Shown here: positions 17,664 through 26,903 of the stretch, in pieces
Position numbering within the stretch: the stretch's first letter is position 1
Layout: the number at the start of each line of letters is the position of its first letter
Origin: Niallia taxi
GTDB taxonomy: Bacteria > Bacillota > Bacilli > Bacillales > Cytobacillaceae
DNA length: 64,000 nt
Reading direction: 5' to 3'
Assembly (NCBI RefSeq): GCF_004005475.1
Contig: NZ_RZTZ01000009.1
Location: 124,001 to 188,000 of the forward strand
Made by a program: the position numbers and the translations under genes
Notes under the pieces: model-generated
Told to the model about the DNA's origin: nothing
The model's input: the letters and a program-made list of their open reading frames with translations, nothing else
Database searches by the model: none

Positions 17664-17828
17664 TTATTTTCCTGAGCCATCAGGTAGGTTTGTTTGCATG
17701 TTAGTTACCTTTGTTCCATATGCGCTTGTTTCACTGTTAATTAGGTTGTAACCTCCAATGAATAAGAAAGCTGAGATACAGATTACTGTTATTGCGATTC
17801 CTAAAAATGTTGATAATGATGTTTTCAT
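17664..17828 (-). CDS. Mini-pilin-like peptide 1, 54 aa
   Basis: MKTSLSTFLGIAITVICISA begins a membrane helix ending FIGGYN, followed by a short polar tail (SAYGTKVTNMQTNLPDGSGK). It has AAAGGGG 10 nt upstream. Size and helix placement resemble Flp-type pilins but there is no cleavable leader. It is one of three tandem genes of the same design between tadC and the tadE-like gene. Confidence 0.6.
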   Translation of the reverse strand: MKTSLSTFLGIAITVICISAFLFIGGYNLINSETSAYGTKVTNMQTNLPDGSGK

Positions 17829-17843
17829 GTTAAATTGTCCCCT

Positions 17844-17999
17844 TTAATAGTTAATTTTTAGTTGATGTTCGTTCTGTAACATTTCTTCATGTTTCGTGTT
17901 TTTATCGGCTAATGCGCCAAAACTAATTCCAATGACCAATGACACCATGATAATGGCCGTAGCCGCTAGTATCATATAAACAGCAAGCGTCTTTGACAT
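17844..17999 (-). CDS. Mini-pilin-like peptide 2, 51 aa
   Basis: MSKTLAVYMILAATAIIMVS begins a single membrane helix, followed by a charged tail (ADKNTKHEEMLQNEHQLK). GGAGG lies 8 nt upstream. Spaced 15 bp from its downstream paralogue-like neighbour and 17 bp from the upstream one. Probably the same kind of protein as the flanking two; function inferred from the tad context. Confidence 0.6.
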   Translation of the reverse strand: MSKTLAVYMILAATAIIMVSLVIGISFGALADKNTKHEEMLQNEHQLKINY

Positions 18000-18016
18000 G
18001 TGTTGCTTCCTCCTTC

Positions 18017-18154
18017 TTAACTGCTGTCATTAGTGTAAGTCGCCACATCATCAGACAGATCCTTCATCAGATAATAGAGACCCCCAAAGATAAAGGTACT
18101 AATTACGATAGCTGTTAAAGCAATTGTCATATAGGTTGCGATGGATTTTTTCAT
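18017..18154 (-). CDS. Mini-pilin-like peptide 3, 45 aa
   Basis: MKKSIATYMTIALTAIVIST begins a membrane helix ending FGGLYYL; the polar tail is DLSDDVATYTNDSS. GGGGGGTGA ribosome binding site 6-9 nt upstream. The N-terminus (K-S/T-x-x-x-Y-M-x-x-A-x-T-A-I) closely matches peptide 2, so the two are probably duplicates. Confidence 0.6.
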   Translation of the reverse strand: MKKSIATYMTIALTAIVISTFIFGGLYYLMKDLSDDVATYTNDSS

Positions 18155-18218
18155 GGAAATCACCCCCCTTAAATAAAAAGTAAGTATAAATGAAGCGAAC
18201 AGTAAGCAAACAGAATGT

Positions 18219-19136
18219 TTAGCCTCTTGTTTGTTGTAAAATTAGCGTTACCATAGAAACAATTAAAACAAGGAAGTTCAGTATAATTAAGAAATGCGTC
18301 ACCTTTACTGGAATGTTTAAGACATCGTTTGTAATCTTTGTTTTTCTTCGGTAGTTTTCTATTTGATTCTTCACAAACATTTGATGCATGCCTCTTAGTT
18401 GTTGCAGAGCTGTTTGTCTGTCCATTCCATCCAGGTTTTTAATTACTCCAATTAAAGCGGCCGATTCCTTAGAATCTATCTCCATTAAAAAGTTATCTAA
18501 TGCGGTATCAGATCCTAAATCACTCGTCCAAGTAGATAATAGCCTCGTTAATGGTTGTTCTAGGTAGATGAAGTAAGGCTTCATACTTCGAAGAACATTA
18601 TAGGTATTGATTCTGTTTACCGTCATCATCTCTATTTCATTGATTAATAAGTCATAAAGCATAAATACTTCGGAATGTACTTTTGCTTGTTGAAAGTTAA
18701 CTACTCTTTTCATGACAAAGTTAAATATAGAGAAAGGAAAACTCGGTAATGAAAATAAAATCAAGATGAGAATGACGATACCACTGATATAACTTGTTTG
18801 AGTGATGGTTCCTTCCAGTAGCAATGGGATTAGTACATAGTAGATAATGAGAAATCCATATATACTTCCAAATAAAAGGTAGTACCTAAGCCCATTTAAC
18901 CCAAGAGGATATTGTGCTCTTCTGAGTTGGTCCTCCGCTTTAGAATGTTTAGATCCTTCAATTAATTTGTTTCTGCTTTTTTCAATGCTGGAAGATAAAC
19001 GAATTCTATAATTTTGGCGTTCTGCTTTCGTACTAAGGCCGGTATACACTAAGATTCCAGCAATAATAGATAAAGAAATGACAATTAGATATACAATGAC
19101 ATTCATCAATTTAAAAAGTACAATTTCATTTTCCAT
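18219..19136 (-). CDS. tadC: Tad pilus inner-membrane platform protein TadC-like
   Basis: 305 residues with four or five membrane segments (about 12-30, 85-105, 112-132, 280-300) and a cytoplasmic helical domain in between (DLLINEIEMMTVNRINTYNVLRSMKP...ESAALIGVIKNLDGMDRQTALQQLRGM), the layout of the T2SSF/TadC half of the platform. It interacts with the TadA ATPase in known systems. GGGAGGT is 7 nt before the ATG; tadB lies 17 bp upstream. Confidence 0.78.
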   Translation of the reverse strand: MENEIVLFKLMNVIVYLIVISLSIIAGILVYTGLSTKAERQNYRIRLSSSIEKSRNKLIEGSKHSKAEDQLRRAQYPLGLNGLRYYLLFGSIYGFLIIYYVLIPLLLEGTITQTSYISGIVILILILFSLPSFPFSIFNFVMKRVVNFQQAKVHSEVFMLYDLLINEIEMMTVNRINTYNVLRSMKPYFIYLEQPLTRLLSTWTSDLGSDTALDNFLMEIDSKESAALIGVIKNLDGMDRQTALQQLRGMHQMFVKNQIENYRRKTKITNDVLNIPVKVTHFLIILNFLVLIVSMVTLILQQTRG

Positions 19137-19153
19137 CTTGTTACCTCCCGTCT

Positions 19154-20137
19154 TTATAAATCATTTTTTGGACTCTTTAAGAAGATGGAAATAATGATGG
19201 AAAAAATAACACCGACTAAACATAGACAGAAAAGAAACAAGTTCCATTTCCCTCCAAATTGTAAGGAGAACCAATCCTGAGCACCACTTGAATAGTAGCC
19301 TAAGATTAACGATCCAATGAATAGCGGTGCAGTAATAAACCCGTCATAAATCGAATCTTGCATTTGTGACTTTTCTTCTTCTAACATCTCTTCTGTATCT
19401 TCCATTTGTTTGGTTAAAACCATCAAGGCATTTGAAACTTTTTCATTATACAGATAGGCTTTTAAAATAATGCTCCCTAGACGTTTGGACCAATTGGTAT
19501 TGGCTGTATACGTAAATACCTGGACACTTTCTTTTAATTCCTTTTCGCTACGTGATACTTGTAAATCAGAAATTAAACGGATGGTTACTTTTCTGAGATC
19601 CTCATTCTTAATTTGCTTTTGGGTTTCTACTAATGCATAGTACATATCCTGTTGGTTGGCACTATAATTTTGCGTTAATCTTTGTACGATAGATAGAAAC
19701 TCTAAGCTCATGAGATAGCGAATCTTGTTTAATTTCAATCGCAAAAATATATAGGGAATAGTGGAAAGTAACAATCCAAAAATGGCAGCAACGACCAAGT
19801 CATGGAGTGCTATGAAAAAAAGAACGAACATGGAAAACCCTATAATCCCACTAAAAAGAACAAAAACTTGAGCGTCTAACTCATTCCGATTATCGCTTGT
19901 GGTCCGAATTAGGAGTGAAATATGCTTCACTAAAGGATTTCTGCTAACTGGGCTTTCCTTTACATCTAAATTCTTTTTAATTCTTCGTATCCTATATTTA
20001 TAATTCCAGTCACTATAGGTAACTTTTAGCGATTCCATCATGATTAAGTAAGCAACTCGCAAAGCTACTACGAGCAAAATACCATAGAGAATGTAAATTA
20101 CACCGATATGCCAAATCCAATGTACGATGTTAACCAT
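19154..20137 (-). CDS. tadB: Tad pilus inner-membrane platform protein TadB-like
   Basis: About 327 residues. Membrane segments near residues 8-28, 87-105 and 110-128, and two more near the C-terminus (SLILGYY and FLFCLCLVGVIFSIIISIFL); the central domain (FLSIVQRLTQNYSANQQDMYYALVETQ...) is T2SSF-like. The likely start is the ATG at 20137, which overlaps the tadA stop and has GGAG 8 nt upstream; an in-frame ATG further up at 20158 lies inside tadA with no site. Confidence 0.78.
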   Translation of the reverse strand: MVNIVHWIWHIGVIYILYGILLVVALRVAYLIMMESLKVTYSDWNYKYRIRRIKKNLDVKESPVSRNPLVKHISLLIRTTSDNRNELDAQVFVLFSGIIGFSMFVLFFIALHDLVVAAIFGLLLSTIPYIFLRLKLNKIRYLMSLEFLSIVQRLTQNYSANQQDMYYALVETQKQIKNEDLRKVTIRLISDLQVSRSEKELKESVQVFTYTANTNWSKRLGSIILKAYLYNEKVSNALMVLTKQMEDTEEMLEEEKSQMQDSIYDGFITAPLFIGSLILGYYSSGAQDWFSLQFGGKWNLFLFCLCLVGVIFSIIISIFLKSPKNDL

Positions 20138-21653
20138 TAGAATTCTCCAGCATGTCATGAAGTAGCTGATCTTTAATCAGTTCATAATCAGACATAGGCG
20201 ACTCTTTTGCTTTTCTCGCTAAGTGATTAATTAATATTTTGGCATCCTCTAGACTTTCTCCCGCCATTAAAGCAAGTAGTTCTTTTGAGATATTAGAAGA
20301 ATAGTAATACTGATTTGTAGTCGGACTATAACGAACTAAATCTTGCGTTCGGTGGCGTCTTTTCTCCTCATCCCAAATGATTTCCGTTACCCCAATGACA
20401 CGTTTCCTTCTCCTGTCTCTATCAGCACTCATTGTTACAATAATATCTATGTTTCTAGCAACCCGCTCCAACTCATTTTCAAAGTTCCGGTTAGGAAACT
20501 CATCTAGGATATGTCGTGTAATTTGGGGAACGACATGTTCTACCGTTGTTAAGTGGTAGGTAGAGTATGCTCCTCTTTCCCCACGTTCACATGCCTGAAG
20601 GTAACCCTCCGTCTCTAATGATCGAATTTCACCAACAACTATAAAATCATGTTCCATCCGTAATAAACGTGGAATGGCGTGATGTAAGTCACCCTCTTTT
20701 GCCTGTATCTCAAAGATGAGTCGGTTCATTTCTTTGGATAAGTTTAATTCAAAGTGTTTCTCTAATACGCCAATTACATAAGAAGGATCTCGTTCTTTAA
20801 TCATGGTTTTCATAAAGGTTGATTTGGCTGAACGTACCCTTCCTGCGAAGATGGTATTGGCCATAACTCTAGATAAGGAGCGGAAGAAAGGTATATCATC
20901 TTCCAATATTGTTCCTAAACGGGCCTGTTCTTCTAAACCGAAATTTTTCACCACAAATCGGCGGAACATAATATAGTTTTCCTTTCCCCGCGGCTTTTGT
21001 ATCATGGTGATACGGCTACCATCTTCTCTTTCAATCTCTAATTCTGGAGATTGTTCATTGATAATGGCATCCTTGATTCGGATAGTAAAAGCCTTCTTGA
21101 TTCTTTCGACCCTTTCAATACTTTCAAATTCTTCCTCTTGTTTTACAAAAGTACCGTCTACATCAATCCAGAGTTGAGTTCCTCTTATTACGGCTGCTTC
21201 ACTGTTTGGCATCTTGTCCCACTTATGAAGAATGCTGACTCCCCATACTTCATGGAAGATAGCTTCTGATAAAGAATTATAAAAAGATGGATAATCCGTC
21301 GAAGAGATATTCTCTTTATGAAGCACCTCGTTAATCTTCGTAATGAAATAAGACATGGCTTGCTCATCACCGATAACTGCTCTATGTTGCCGTTCTAGCC
21401 AAATGTTGCTATTGTCTTCTACAATATCTGTTATGTCATTTGGTGTTTTTTTATCAATGGACCCATCAATGACAATCTCTTGTAACTGACTTCTTACTTT
21501 CGTACAAATATCTTTAAAGGAGCGGGTTCTAGCATATGTATTTATTCTAACTACCTGCTTCAATCCATTCTTTGAAATGGTATCAGCCAACCATTCTGAG
21601 ATAACAAACTCCTTTTGAATACCAATTTCTCTTTCCATGCTGTTCAGGTTCAC
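20130..21653 (-). CDS. tadA: TadA/CpaF-like secretion ATPase with altered Walker A
   Basis: 507 residues; powers pilus assembly and is related to VirB11. The C-terminal ATPase domain has the nucleotide loop GRVRSAKST near residue 270, with Ala where the family has Gly before the Lys (GxxxxGKS/T). The family Asp-box region DFIVVGEIRSLETEGYLQAC and the STYH motif (ERGERGAYSTYHLTT) match CpaF's GEVRGGEAL and STIHAN. GTG start with AAAGGAG only about 3 nt away; the first ATG is five codons later. Next genes are tadB and tadC, overlapping or close. Confidence 0.85.
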   Translation of the reverse strand: MNLNSMEREIGIQKEFVISEWLADTISKNGLKQVVRINTYARTRSFKDICTKVRSQLQEIVIDGSIDKKTPNDITDIVEDNSNIWLERQHRAVIGDEQAMSYFITKINEVLHKENISSTDYPSFYNSLSEAIFHEVWGVSILHKWDKMPNSEAAVIRGTQLWIDVDGTFVKQEEEFESIERVERIKKAFTIRIKDAIINEQSPELEIEREDGSRITMIQKPRGKENYIMFRRFVVKNFGLEEQARLGTILEDDIPFFRSLSRVMANTIFAGRVRSAKSTFMKTMIKERDPSYVIGVLEKHFELNLSKEMNRLIFEIQAKEGDLHHAIPRLLRMEHDFIVVGEIRSLETEGYLQACERGERGAYSTYHLTTVEHVVPQITRHILDEFPNRNFENELERVARNIDIIVTMSADRDRRRKRVIGVTEIIWDEEKRRHRTQDLVRYSPTTNQYYYSSNISKELLALMAGESLEDAKILINHLARKAKESPMSDYELIKDQLLHDMLENSNG

Positions 21654-21663
21654 TCACTCCTTT

Positions 21664-22821
21664 CTAATTAAAGAGAGAAAATAATCCTCTTTTCTCTTTC
21701 GTTTTTCCGATAGGATTAATAGATTCAGAAATATTACCTTCTGAGATAATTAATTTTGATAGGAAATCTATCTCTTTTGAATAAGCACTTTCCGTAAAGT
21801 CGTATAGTAACTTTCTTTGATAAGCAGCCATTGTTCCAAGTTCTTTCACGTCTGGTATAGTCGATATCTTCACCATATTTAACTCATCTTCTAGATCTTT
21901 TTCATTGATGAGTGTGTTTCCAGGTTGGTATTTATTAATAATGAGCAAGAAATCATCGGCGCTACCACCTGCAGGTTCAATTAGCTGATGAAAGACATAA
22001 GGGAAGTAACCACGGTAACCCTTTACTTCCTGATTAGTTACTAAGAATTTTAAACCACTAGATAGGTAAGACTGAACGGTTGGAGCAGTATCAAAATGAG
22101 TACCTGCATCAATCAAAATAACATCGAATATTTGCTGTGCTACCTGGATTAGATGTTCAATCTCATATGGTTGGTACATTCTCTGCAATTTAATATCTCG
22201 ATTTCCTGCTAAGTGATAGAAAGAGTCATTGTAATGGATTGCTTCTGACAATCTCTGTACCGTTAAATTCTTTAGGTTAAGATCTACTTTCAAATCATTC
22301 AAATATTGGCCTTCATAATGGTAAAGATAATCAGCTGGGTCCCAACTGTTAAGACTCAATACTAATACCTTTTCATCTGTTTTTTGAGATAAAGAACGAG
22401 CAAGATTTAGAACCGTTGTAGTGACTCCTGCTCCACTATGTGTTCCGAAAAAGCTAATAATTCTTTTGGTAGAGGTATTATCTTTTTCAAATAATCTAGC
22501 TGTAATTTCGTCTACGAGCTGTTCCTCCGTACTGTACTCATTCATGACATGGATTTTAACAGCTGCTGCTACTTTCGAAATTCGTTTCGTTAAAATATCA
22601 CTCTTTAATGCAACTGGTTTGAAGAAAATAGTCTGATTAGGATATAGCTCTCTAATATGGTTTAAATCATCGATTTGTATCATTTCACCATCTAAAAAAA
22701 TGGCATCAATGTTTTTTTCTGTATTAGATAATGAGCTAGTAAGAAAGGCGGTCAGCCCCTCTTCCCGTTTCTCAAATAACTGTTTATACGTTGAGTTTTT
22801 TGAAACAATAAGTAACTTCAT
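21664..22821 (-). CDS. CpaE-like MinD-family protein without P-loop lysine
   Basis: About 385 residues. A receiver-like N-terminal domain (KLLIVSKNSTYKQLFEKR...DAIFLDGEMI) precedes a MinD/ParA-fold domain: RIISFFGTHSGAGVTTT, VLVLSLNSWDPADYLY, DVILIDAGTHFDTAP, FLVTNQEVKGYRG. The deviant Walker A of active members is KGGVGKTT; here the lysines are missing. CpaE proteins help locate Tad pilus assembly. The start at 22821 has GGAGG 8 nt upstream; an ATG at 22839 overlaps the cpaB-like stop. Confidence 0.75.
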   Translation of the reverse strand: MKLLIVSKNSTYKQLFEKREEGLTAFLTSSLSNTEKNIDAIFLDGEMIQIDDLNHIRELYPNQTIFFKPVALKSDILTKRISKVAAAVKIHVMNEYSTEEQLVDEITARLFEKDNTSTKRIISFFGTHSGAGVTTTVLNLARSLSQKTDEKVLVLSLNSWDPADYLYHYEGQYLNDLKVDLNLKNLTVQRLSEAIHYNDSFYHLAGNRDIKLQRMYQPYEIEHLIQVAQQIFDVILIDAGTHFDTAPTVQSYLSSGLKFLVTNQEVKGYRGYFPYVFHQLIEPAGGSADDFLLIINKYQPGNTLINEKDLEDELNMVKISTIPDVKELGTMAAYQRKLLYDFTESAYSKEIDFLSKLIISEGNISESINPIGKTKEKRGLFSLFN

Positions 22822-22838
22822 GTTTTTAGCCTCCTTCA

Positions 22839-23570
22839 TTAATAAGTGATATAGAGCTTAGCTTCATTCCCTAACACTTGGTCCATTAACATCGTAAAAT
22901 CTTCATCATTTAGGATTACTTCTAGATCACTGATAGTTGATGTAGCATTTAACCTTTGATCCTCGGTAGTTTCTTCTGTAGTTGCAGAGACGACTTCTTT
23001 GTTACCAGAATCCTTTACGTATACTACTTTGACATCTTCTAAAAATGGCATAGCACTGGTAGAAGCTTTTTCACTACCTTTTGAATTTTTACTGGACGAG
23101 CCATCTTCTTGCATACTATTGGAACCATCTTTGCTCACTAGATAAATATCTACGGTATCTTTCCTTCTAAGAGAGCCTGGCTGTGCGTAAATCATATCCT
23201 TCGTGATAGGTCGAATCGCTTCTCCCTCTTCTTTATTTGGAACGATTTCTTCCACATCCAACATATTGCCAGATATCATCGAGTTACCATCAATTAATTG
23301 GCTAGAATCTATGCCGATAATGGAATTGATATCTTTGGCTAGTACTACATTGCTAATAAGGGTTTCCTTTGGTCTTCTTTCAGTAGTAATCTTATCTGCA
23401 GTTATTTTTTCGCTTTTTTGTATTTCCTCATTGGCTTTCACTACTACTACTTCAACTGAATCAATTCGATCTCGTAAGAACATATCGTAGACAAAGATGA
23501 AAGCTATTGTACAAAGTGCAGTCATCAAGCCGAGAGTAATTTTGACAGAGGGTCTATTTAAAAACTTCAT
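22839..23570 (-). CDS. CpaB/SAF-domain pilus assembly protein
   Basis: 243 residues with an N-terminal membrane anchor (LGLMTALCTIAFIFVYDMF). The next region (VVVVKANEEIQKSEKITADKITTERRPKE...DINSIIGIDSSQLIDGNSMISGNML) is a SAF-type domain as in CpaB/RcpC, which in Gram-negatives works at the periplasmic gate of Tad pili. The C-terminal third contains a Ser-rich linker. It overlaps the CpaE-like gene upstream by 17 bp and the next one by 1-3 bp, so it is co-translated. Role in a Gram-positive wall is inferred. Confidence 0.72.
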   Translation of the reverse strand: MKFLNRPSVKITLGLMTALCTIAFIFVYDMFLRDRIDSVEVVVVKANEEIQKSEKITADKITTERRPKETLISNVVLAKDINSIIGIDSSQLIDGNSMISGNMLDVEEIVPNKEEGEAIRPITKDMIYAQPGSLRRKDTVDIYLVSKDGSNSMQEDGSSSKNSKGSEKASTSAMPFLEDVKVVYVKDSGNKEVVSATTEETTEDQRLNATSTISDLEVILNDEDFTMLMDQVLGNEAKLYITY

Positions 23571-25086
23571 TATTTTGTTTTGCCTCCTGATTTGATTTTT
23601 GGATAGAGATTTTTTTATGGAATATACTTCTTAAGAATCCACCTTTCGTTTTATTGGTTAATACTTCTTTTGGTAGAAGCAGCTCCGTTATAGGTGAGAA
23701 CAGGTTGGATATTTTCAATGGATAGTCCTTTTGATCATTTAGGAAAACTCCTTGATATTGTGCTTGGAAAACATCCGTATCTATAAAGGAAGGCAAGGTT
23801 AAAATCAATTTCTCTGCTAGTAAATCCTTAATTAATGGATTATTGGTTATCCCTTCTGAAAAGCGATTACCAATAAAATGAAGCTTTTCAGATTGGATGA
23901 TCGACTTCAGCTTTGGACTCTCTTCTAGTTGTTGCAGAAGCGGAACATCTGGAGTCACTACCATTAATGCAATATCCGCAATATCCAATAAGTCTTTCGT
24001 AATTTCTTTATCCCAGCTCGTTCCGATATCAATGATGTTAATTAAAGCATCACTGGAATATAGAACCTTTATAAATGTCTCCAATGAAATGTCATTTGGA
24101 GCTTCATAATCTGATGTTGGGTTTTGGCAGATGATTTGAACACCATCTTTCGTCCATTCACTTGTCTGGTTTGGAATTTTATATTCCATTATTAATTCTT
24201 GAAAGAGGCCCCTATAATTTGGAGCATATTGAGTACCAAAAAAACGATCATAAGTATACGGAGTAGTTAGTGGAGACTCCATGTAACTAACCGAGATACC
24301 TGTTCTCGCAATGTTCCTTGCTAAAAGGTGAGAAACAAAGGAGCTGCCGTTTCTTGCCGAGGGACTTCCAACTAAAACTGTTTTTCGTTTAACGGGTATC
24401 CCAATTACTTTCTCTGTATTGTTATGTACATGAATGTTATAGTCCCGCTTGATCACATTCTTTTGAACCACTTTTTGTACTACTTTTTTCTCTACAACCT
24501 TTTGAACAACTTTCTTTTCAACCACTTTCTGAATGACCTTTTTTTCAACTACTTTAACGGGTCTAACCGTTTTTTCTTTCTTCTCTTTATCCTTTTGCTT
24601 TTCTAATTCCAACCGCTCCTCTTCCTGTTTAGCAGCAAAAAGAGGAATAGTAGTAGATAAGTACTTCTCTACCTGAGAGAATTTAGGCGGTTCTGAAAGC
24701 TGTTGAATAAACTGGTCTAAATCAATGGTGTTTTGATTAAAGATATCCATGATACCGACACTAACTAAAGTAGAAAGATACGGATCTTTTGTCGGGCGTT
24801 CACATAAAAAGACAATACGCATTTGATTATCGTATTGGATACGACATTGTCTAATGTAGGCCAGCAATTCATTATCTCTATCCACTTGTTCCGCAAAGGA
24901 ACTTTCCAAGTAACGGTCATGGATAATTAAAATATCTGGGGTTTCGAGATCGACAATTTCTTCTAAATATCGTCTATGTAAAACCTCTTGATTAGCTAGG
25001 GTGAATAGGCTTGTATGCTTGTCAAAAGCATCGCACAAGATTTCTGTATAATTACGATCCCCAACCGCTATAAGTACCTTTTTCAT
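23554..25086 (-). CDS. CpaE-like protein with VEKKVVQK repeats, degenerate P-loop
   Basis: 510 residues and first gene of the Tad operon. N-terminal receiver-like domain (KKVLIAVGDRNYTEILCDAF, ETPDILIIHDRYLE), then a lysine-rich linker with at least five imperfect copies of VEKKVVQK at about 180-220, then a MinD/CpaE fold in which the phosphate loop reads VLVGSPSARNGSSF with no Lys. Further motifs: DALINIIDIGTSWD and ALMVVTPDVPLLQQL. Probably a structural positioning factor rather than an ATPase; that is inference. GGAG is 9 nt before the ATG, with a leader hairpin 26-86 nt upstream. Confidence 0.7.
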   Translation of the reverse strand: MKKVLIAVGDRNYTEILCDAFDKHTSLFTLANQEVLHRRYLEEIVDLETPDILIIHDRYLESSFAEQVDRDNELLAYIRQCRIQYDNQMRIVFLCERPTKDPYLSTLVSVGIMDIFNQNTIDLDQFIQQLSEPPKFSQVEKYLSTTIPLFAAKQEEERLELEKQKDKEKKEKTVRPVKVVEKKVIQKVVEKKVVQKVVEKKVVQKVVQKNVIKRDYNIHVHNNTEKVIGIPVKRKTVLVGSPSARNGSSFVSHLLARNIARTGISVSYMESPLTTPYTYDRFFGTQYAPNYRGLFQELIMEYKIPNQTSEWTKDGVQIICQNPTSDYEAPNDISLETFIKVLYSSDALINIIDIGTSWDKEITKDLLDIADIALMVVTPDVPLLQQLEESPKLKSIIQSEKLHFIGNRFSEGITNNPLIKDLLAEKLILTLPSFIDTDVFQAQYQGVFLNDQKDYPLKISNLFSPITELLLPKEVLTNKTKGGFLRSIFHKKISIQKSNQEAKQNNEVFK

Positions 25087-25104
25087 GAATAAAAAGCTCC
25101 TTTA

Positions 25105-25182
25105 AACACAAAAACACCCGAACAGAAAAACCTACTACACGCATGTGTAGTATGCTTTACGTTCGGGTGTTTCCCGTTAATT
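25105..25182 (-). promoter_or_regulatory. GGGAAACACCC leader hairpin upstream of the Tad operon
   Basis: Minus strand ATTAACGGGAAACACCCGAAC, a long branched stem with inner GCATACTACACATGCGTGTAG-type palindrome, closing GTTCGGGTGTTTTTG. The nearest upstream minus gene ends at 25340, about 170 nt before. Attenuator-type element for the whole pilus operon. Confidence 0.75.
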
Positions 25183-25339
25183 TATATGATGTTTTTATCG
25201 TTCAATTTAAAGTTATAGTCTAGTTAATTATAGCTGATCTCAATACTTCTTAAAAGAGAATCACTAATTTACTTTTTCATAATATCATTTGGTCTTAAAA
25301 GTATCAAGGGGAAAAAGATATTTTTCCCAAATTTAATAT

Positions 25340-26719
25340 TTAAGATTTAAAATAGTTGTCTTTAAGTCTTTTGGTATCTATAAATCTATGATTCCCATCG
25401 GGTAGAGTATACTTCCTTGATCCTGCTGTTATTGGTTCACCTTCTGAAACCTTTTTAAAATAAAAAAAGGAACCATCCTTTTCCAACATTAAATCATGTC
25501 CTTTATCCTCATAATATTTACCTTCAAGTAACTCAAATGTGTGATTAGTGTTTTGGGTAGCTATTATCTGTATATCTAGATTAGTAGGTTCTATATCTTT
25601 TATATAATCCGAAAAGGAGAAATTATTTTTTTCTAACCTATTATCAGTGTTTATAGGTAATAAGAATACCACAATTAAATCAGCTGCCATAGTATCTGTT
25701 GCAGCGTATGGTACAGGATCTTCATTTCCTTCAGCATCAGGATTATATAGATATATATTAACATCCATGCTAACAACAACATTTGCAGCAATTACAATGT
25801 TATCACCGTATATAGTAACATCTTCTAAGTTAATATCGGTTATATCACCATTTAAGGATGGTGTTACATAACCACCCATAAAATAATCAGGATGAATATC
25901 TCTCGGAGAGATTTCATTAAAGTAAGCTTCTACGTCTACTTTAATTGAATTAACAAAGTTTTTTGTAATAAGTTCTGTAAGAAGGCCATTTCTTAATTCA
26001 ATCTCAATATGAGGTAAAAAGTCCTCATACAACATTTTGATATGAAGGTTTTCATCTTTAAATAGCGTGTTAATAATTTCCTCGTTGTGTGCAAAGAAAT
26101 CATTTGTGTTTTTATAGGCAACTATATTTACATCATCAATTAAATCAGGATGAAGAGGATAAGGATGTTCTGCCGGACTTTGATTAGCATCCGGAGCTCC
26201 AAAATCTTTAGTGTTATTGGTAATGAAAAAGCAGTTCTCTAATTGTTGTTTTTGAATGAATAGCTTGTATGTATTCCAGATTATAGCATCACGAATTTCT
26301 TTTCTTGCATGTTTAGAACCTTTGCTTTTAACAATAAATGGTGGTTTTTCATTCATATCCAATTCAACAATAAGAGGAAGTAGATCAATATCGTAAGGTA
26401 CCCAATCTAATTGATTCTCTGCCTCTAGCTTTACATAAAACTCTTCGACACAATTTATCATTAATTCTAGCTCTTTTTCAGTATCAATTGCGATAGAGGG
26501 AGTAATTAAATACCGACTTACCATATTATAAGCCTGGGACATTTTATTAAGCTGTTCCTCTATAAAGGCTTTATGACCTCTCAACATCTCTTTATATACC
26601 ACATCATTTATATATAATTTCACATCTTCATGTTTGGCTAATTGAAGTAGTAATGCATTTTTTCCTTTAGTTAAAAAGGGGTCTCTATAGATAAGATTAG
26701 TGTCCAAAAAGATATTCAT
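25340..26719 (-). CDS. PIN-domain protein (DUF4935-like), 459 aa
   Basis: Residues 1-170 are a PIN nuclease domain: MNIFLDTNLIYRDPF supplies the first acidic residue, E residues lie near 44 (YKEMLRGH), and RDAIIWNTYKLFIQKQQLENCFFITNNTKDFG gives the later Asp cluster. The arrangement is as in large PIN proteins such as DUF4935, which act on RNA. The C-terminal 280 residues are unrecognised. It lies between pilus genes and a divergent zinc-ribbon gene, with no antitoxin-like neighbour. A standalone defence or RNA-processing role is a hypothesis. Confidence 0.7.
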   Translation of the reverse strand: MNIFLDTNLIYRDPFLTKGKNALLLQLAKHEDVKLYINDVVYKEMLRGHKAFIEEQLNKMSQAYNMVSRYLITPSIAIDTEKELELMINCVEEFYVKLEAENQLDWVPYDIDLLPLIVELDMNEKPPFIVKSKGSKHARKEIRDAIIWNTYKLFIQKQQLENCFFITNNTKDFGAPDANQSPAEHPYPLHPDLIDDVNIVAYKNTNDFFAHNEEIINTLFKDENLHIKMLYEDFLPHIEIELRNGLLTELITKNFVNSIKVDVEAYFNEISPRDIHPDYFMGGYVTPSLNGDITDINLEDVTIYGDNIVIAANVVVSMDVNIYLYNPDAEGNEDPVPYAATDTMAADLIVVFLLPINTDNRLEKNNFSFSDYIKDIEPTNLDIQIIATQNTNHTFELLEGKYYEDKGHDLMLEKDGSFFYFKKVSEGEPITAGSRKYTLPDGNHRFIDTKRLKDNYFKS

Positions 26720-26903
26720 TGATATGTGCTCTCCTATTTCTTGAATAATGGTAATTATATCAAGAAATGCCTTTTTTGTGTTGGATCTTTAATTTTGGCT
26801 TTGAAGGTTTGCAAATCTTGAAAAGCTAAACTTTAAAAACTCTTTATACGTTTAATAATTTTTGGTATGCTTGTTAAGCTAAATATGAAAAAGGGTGATG
26901 AAG

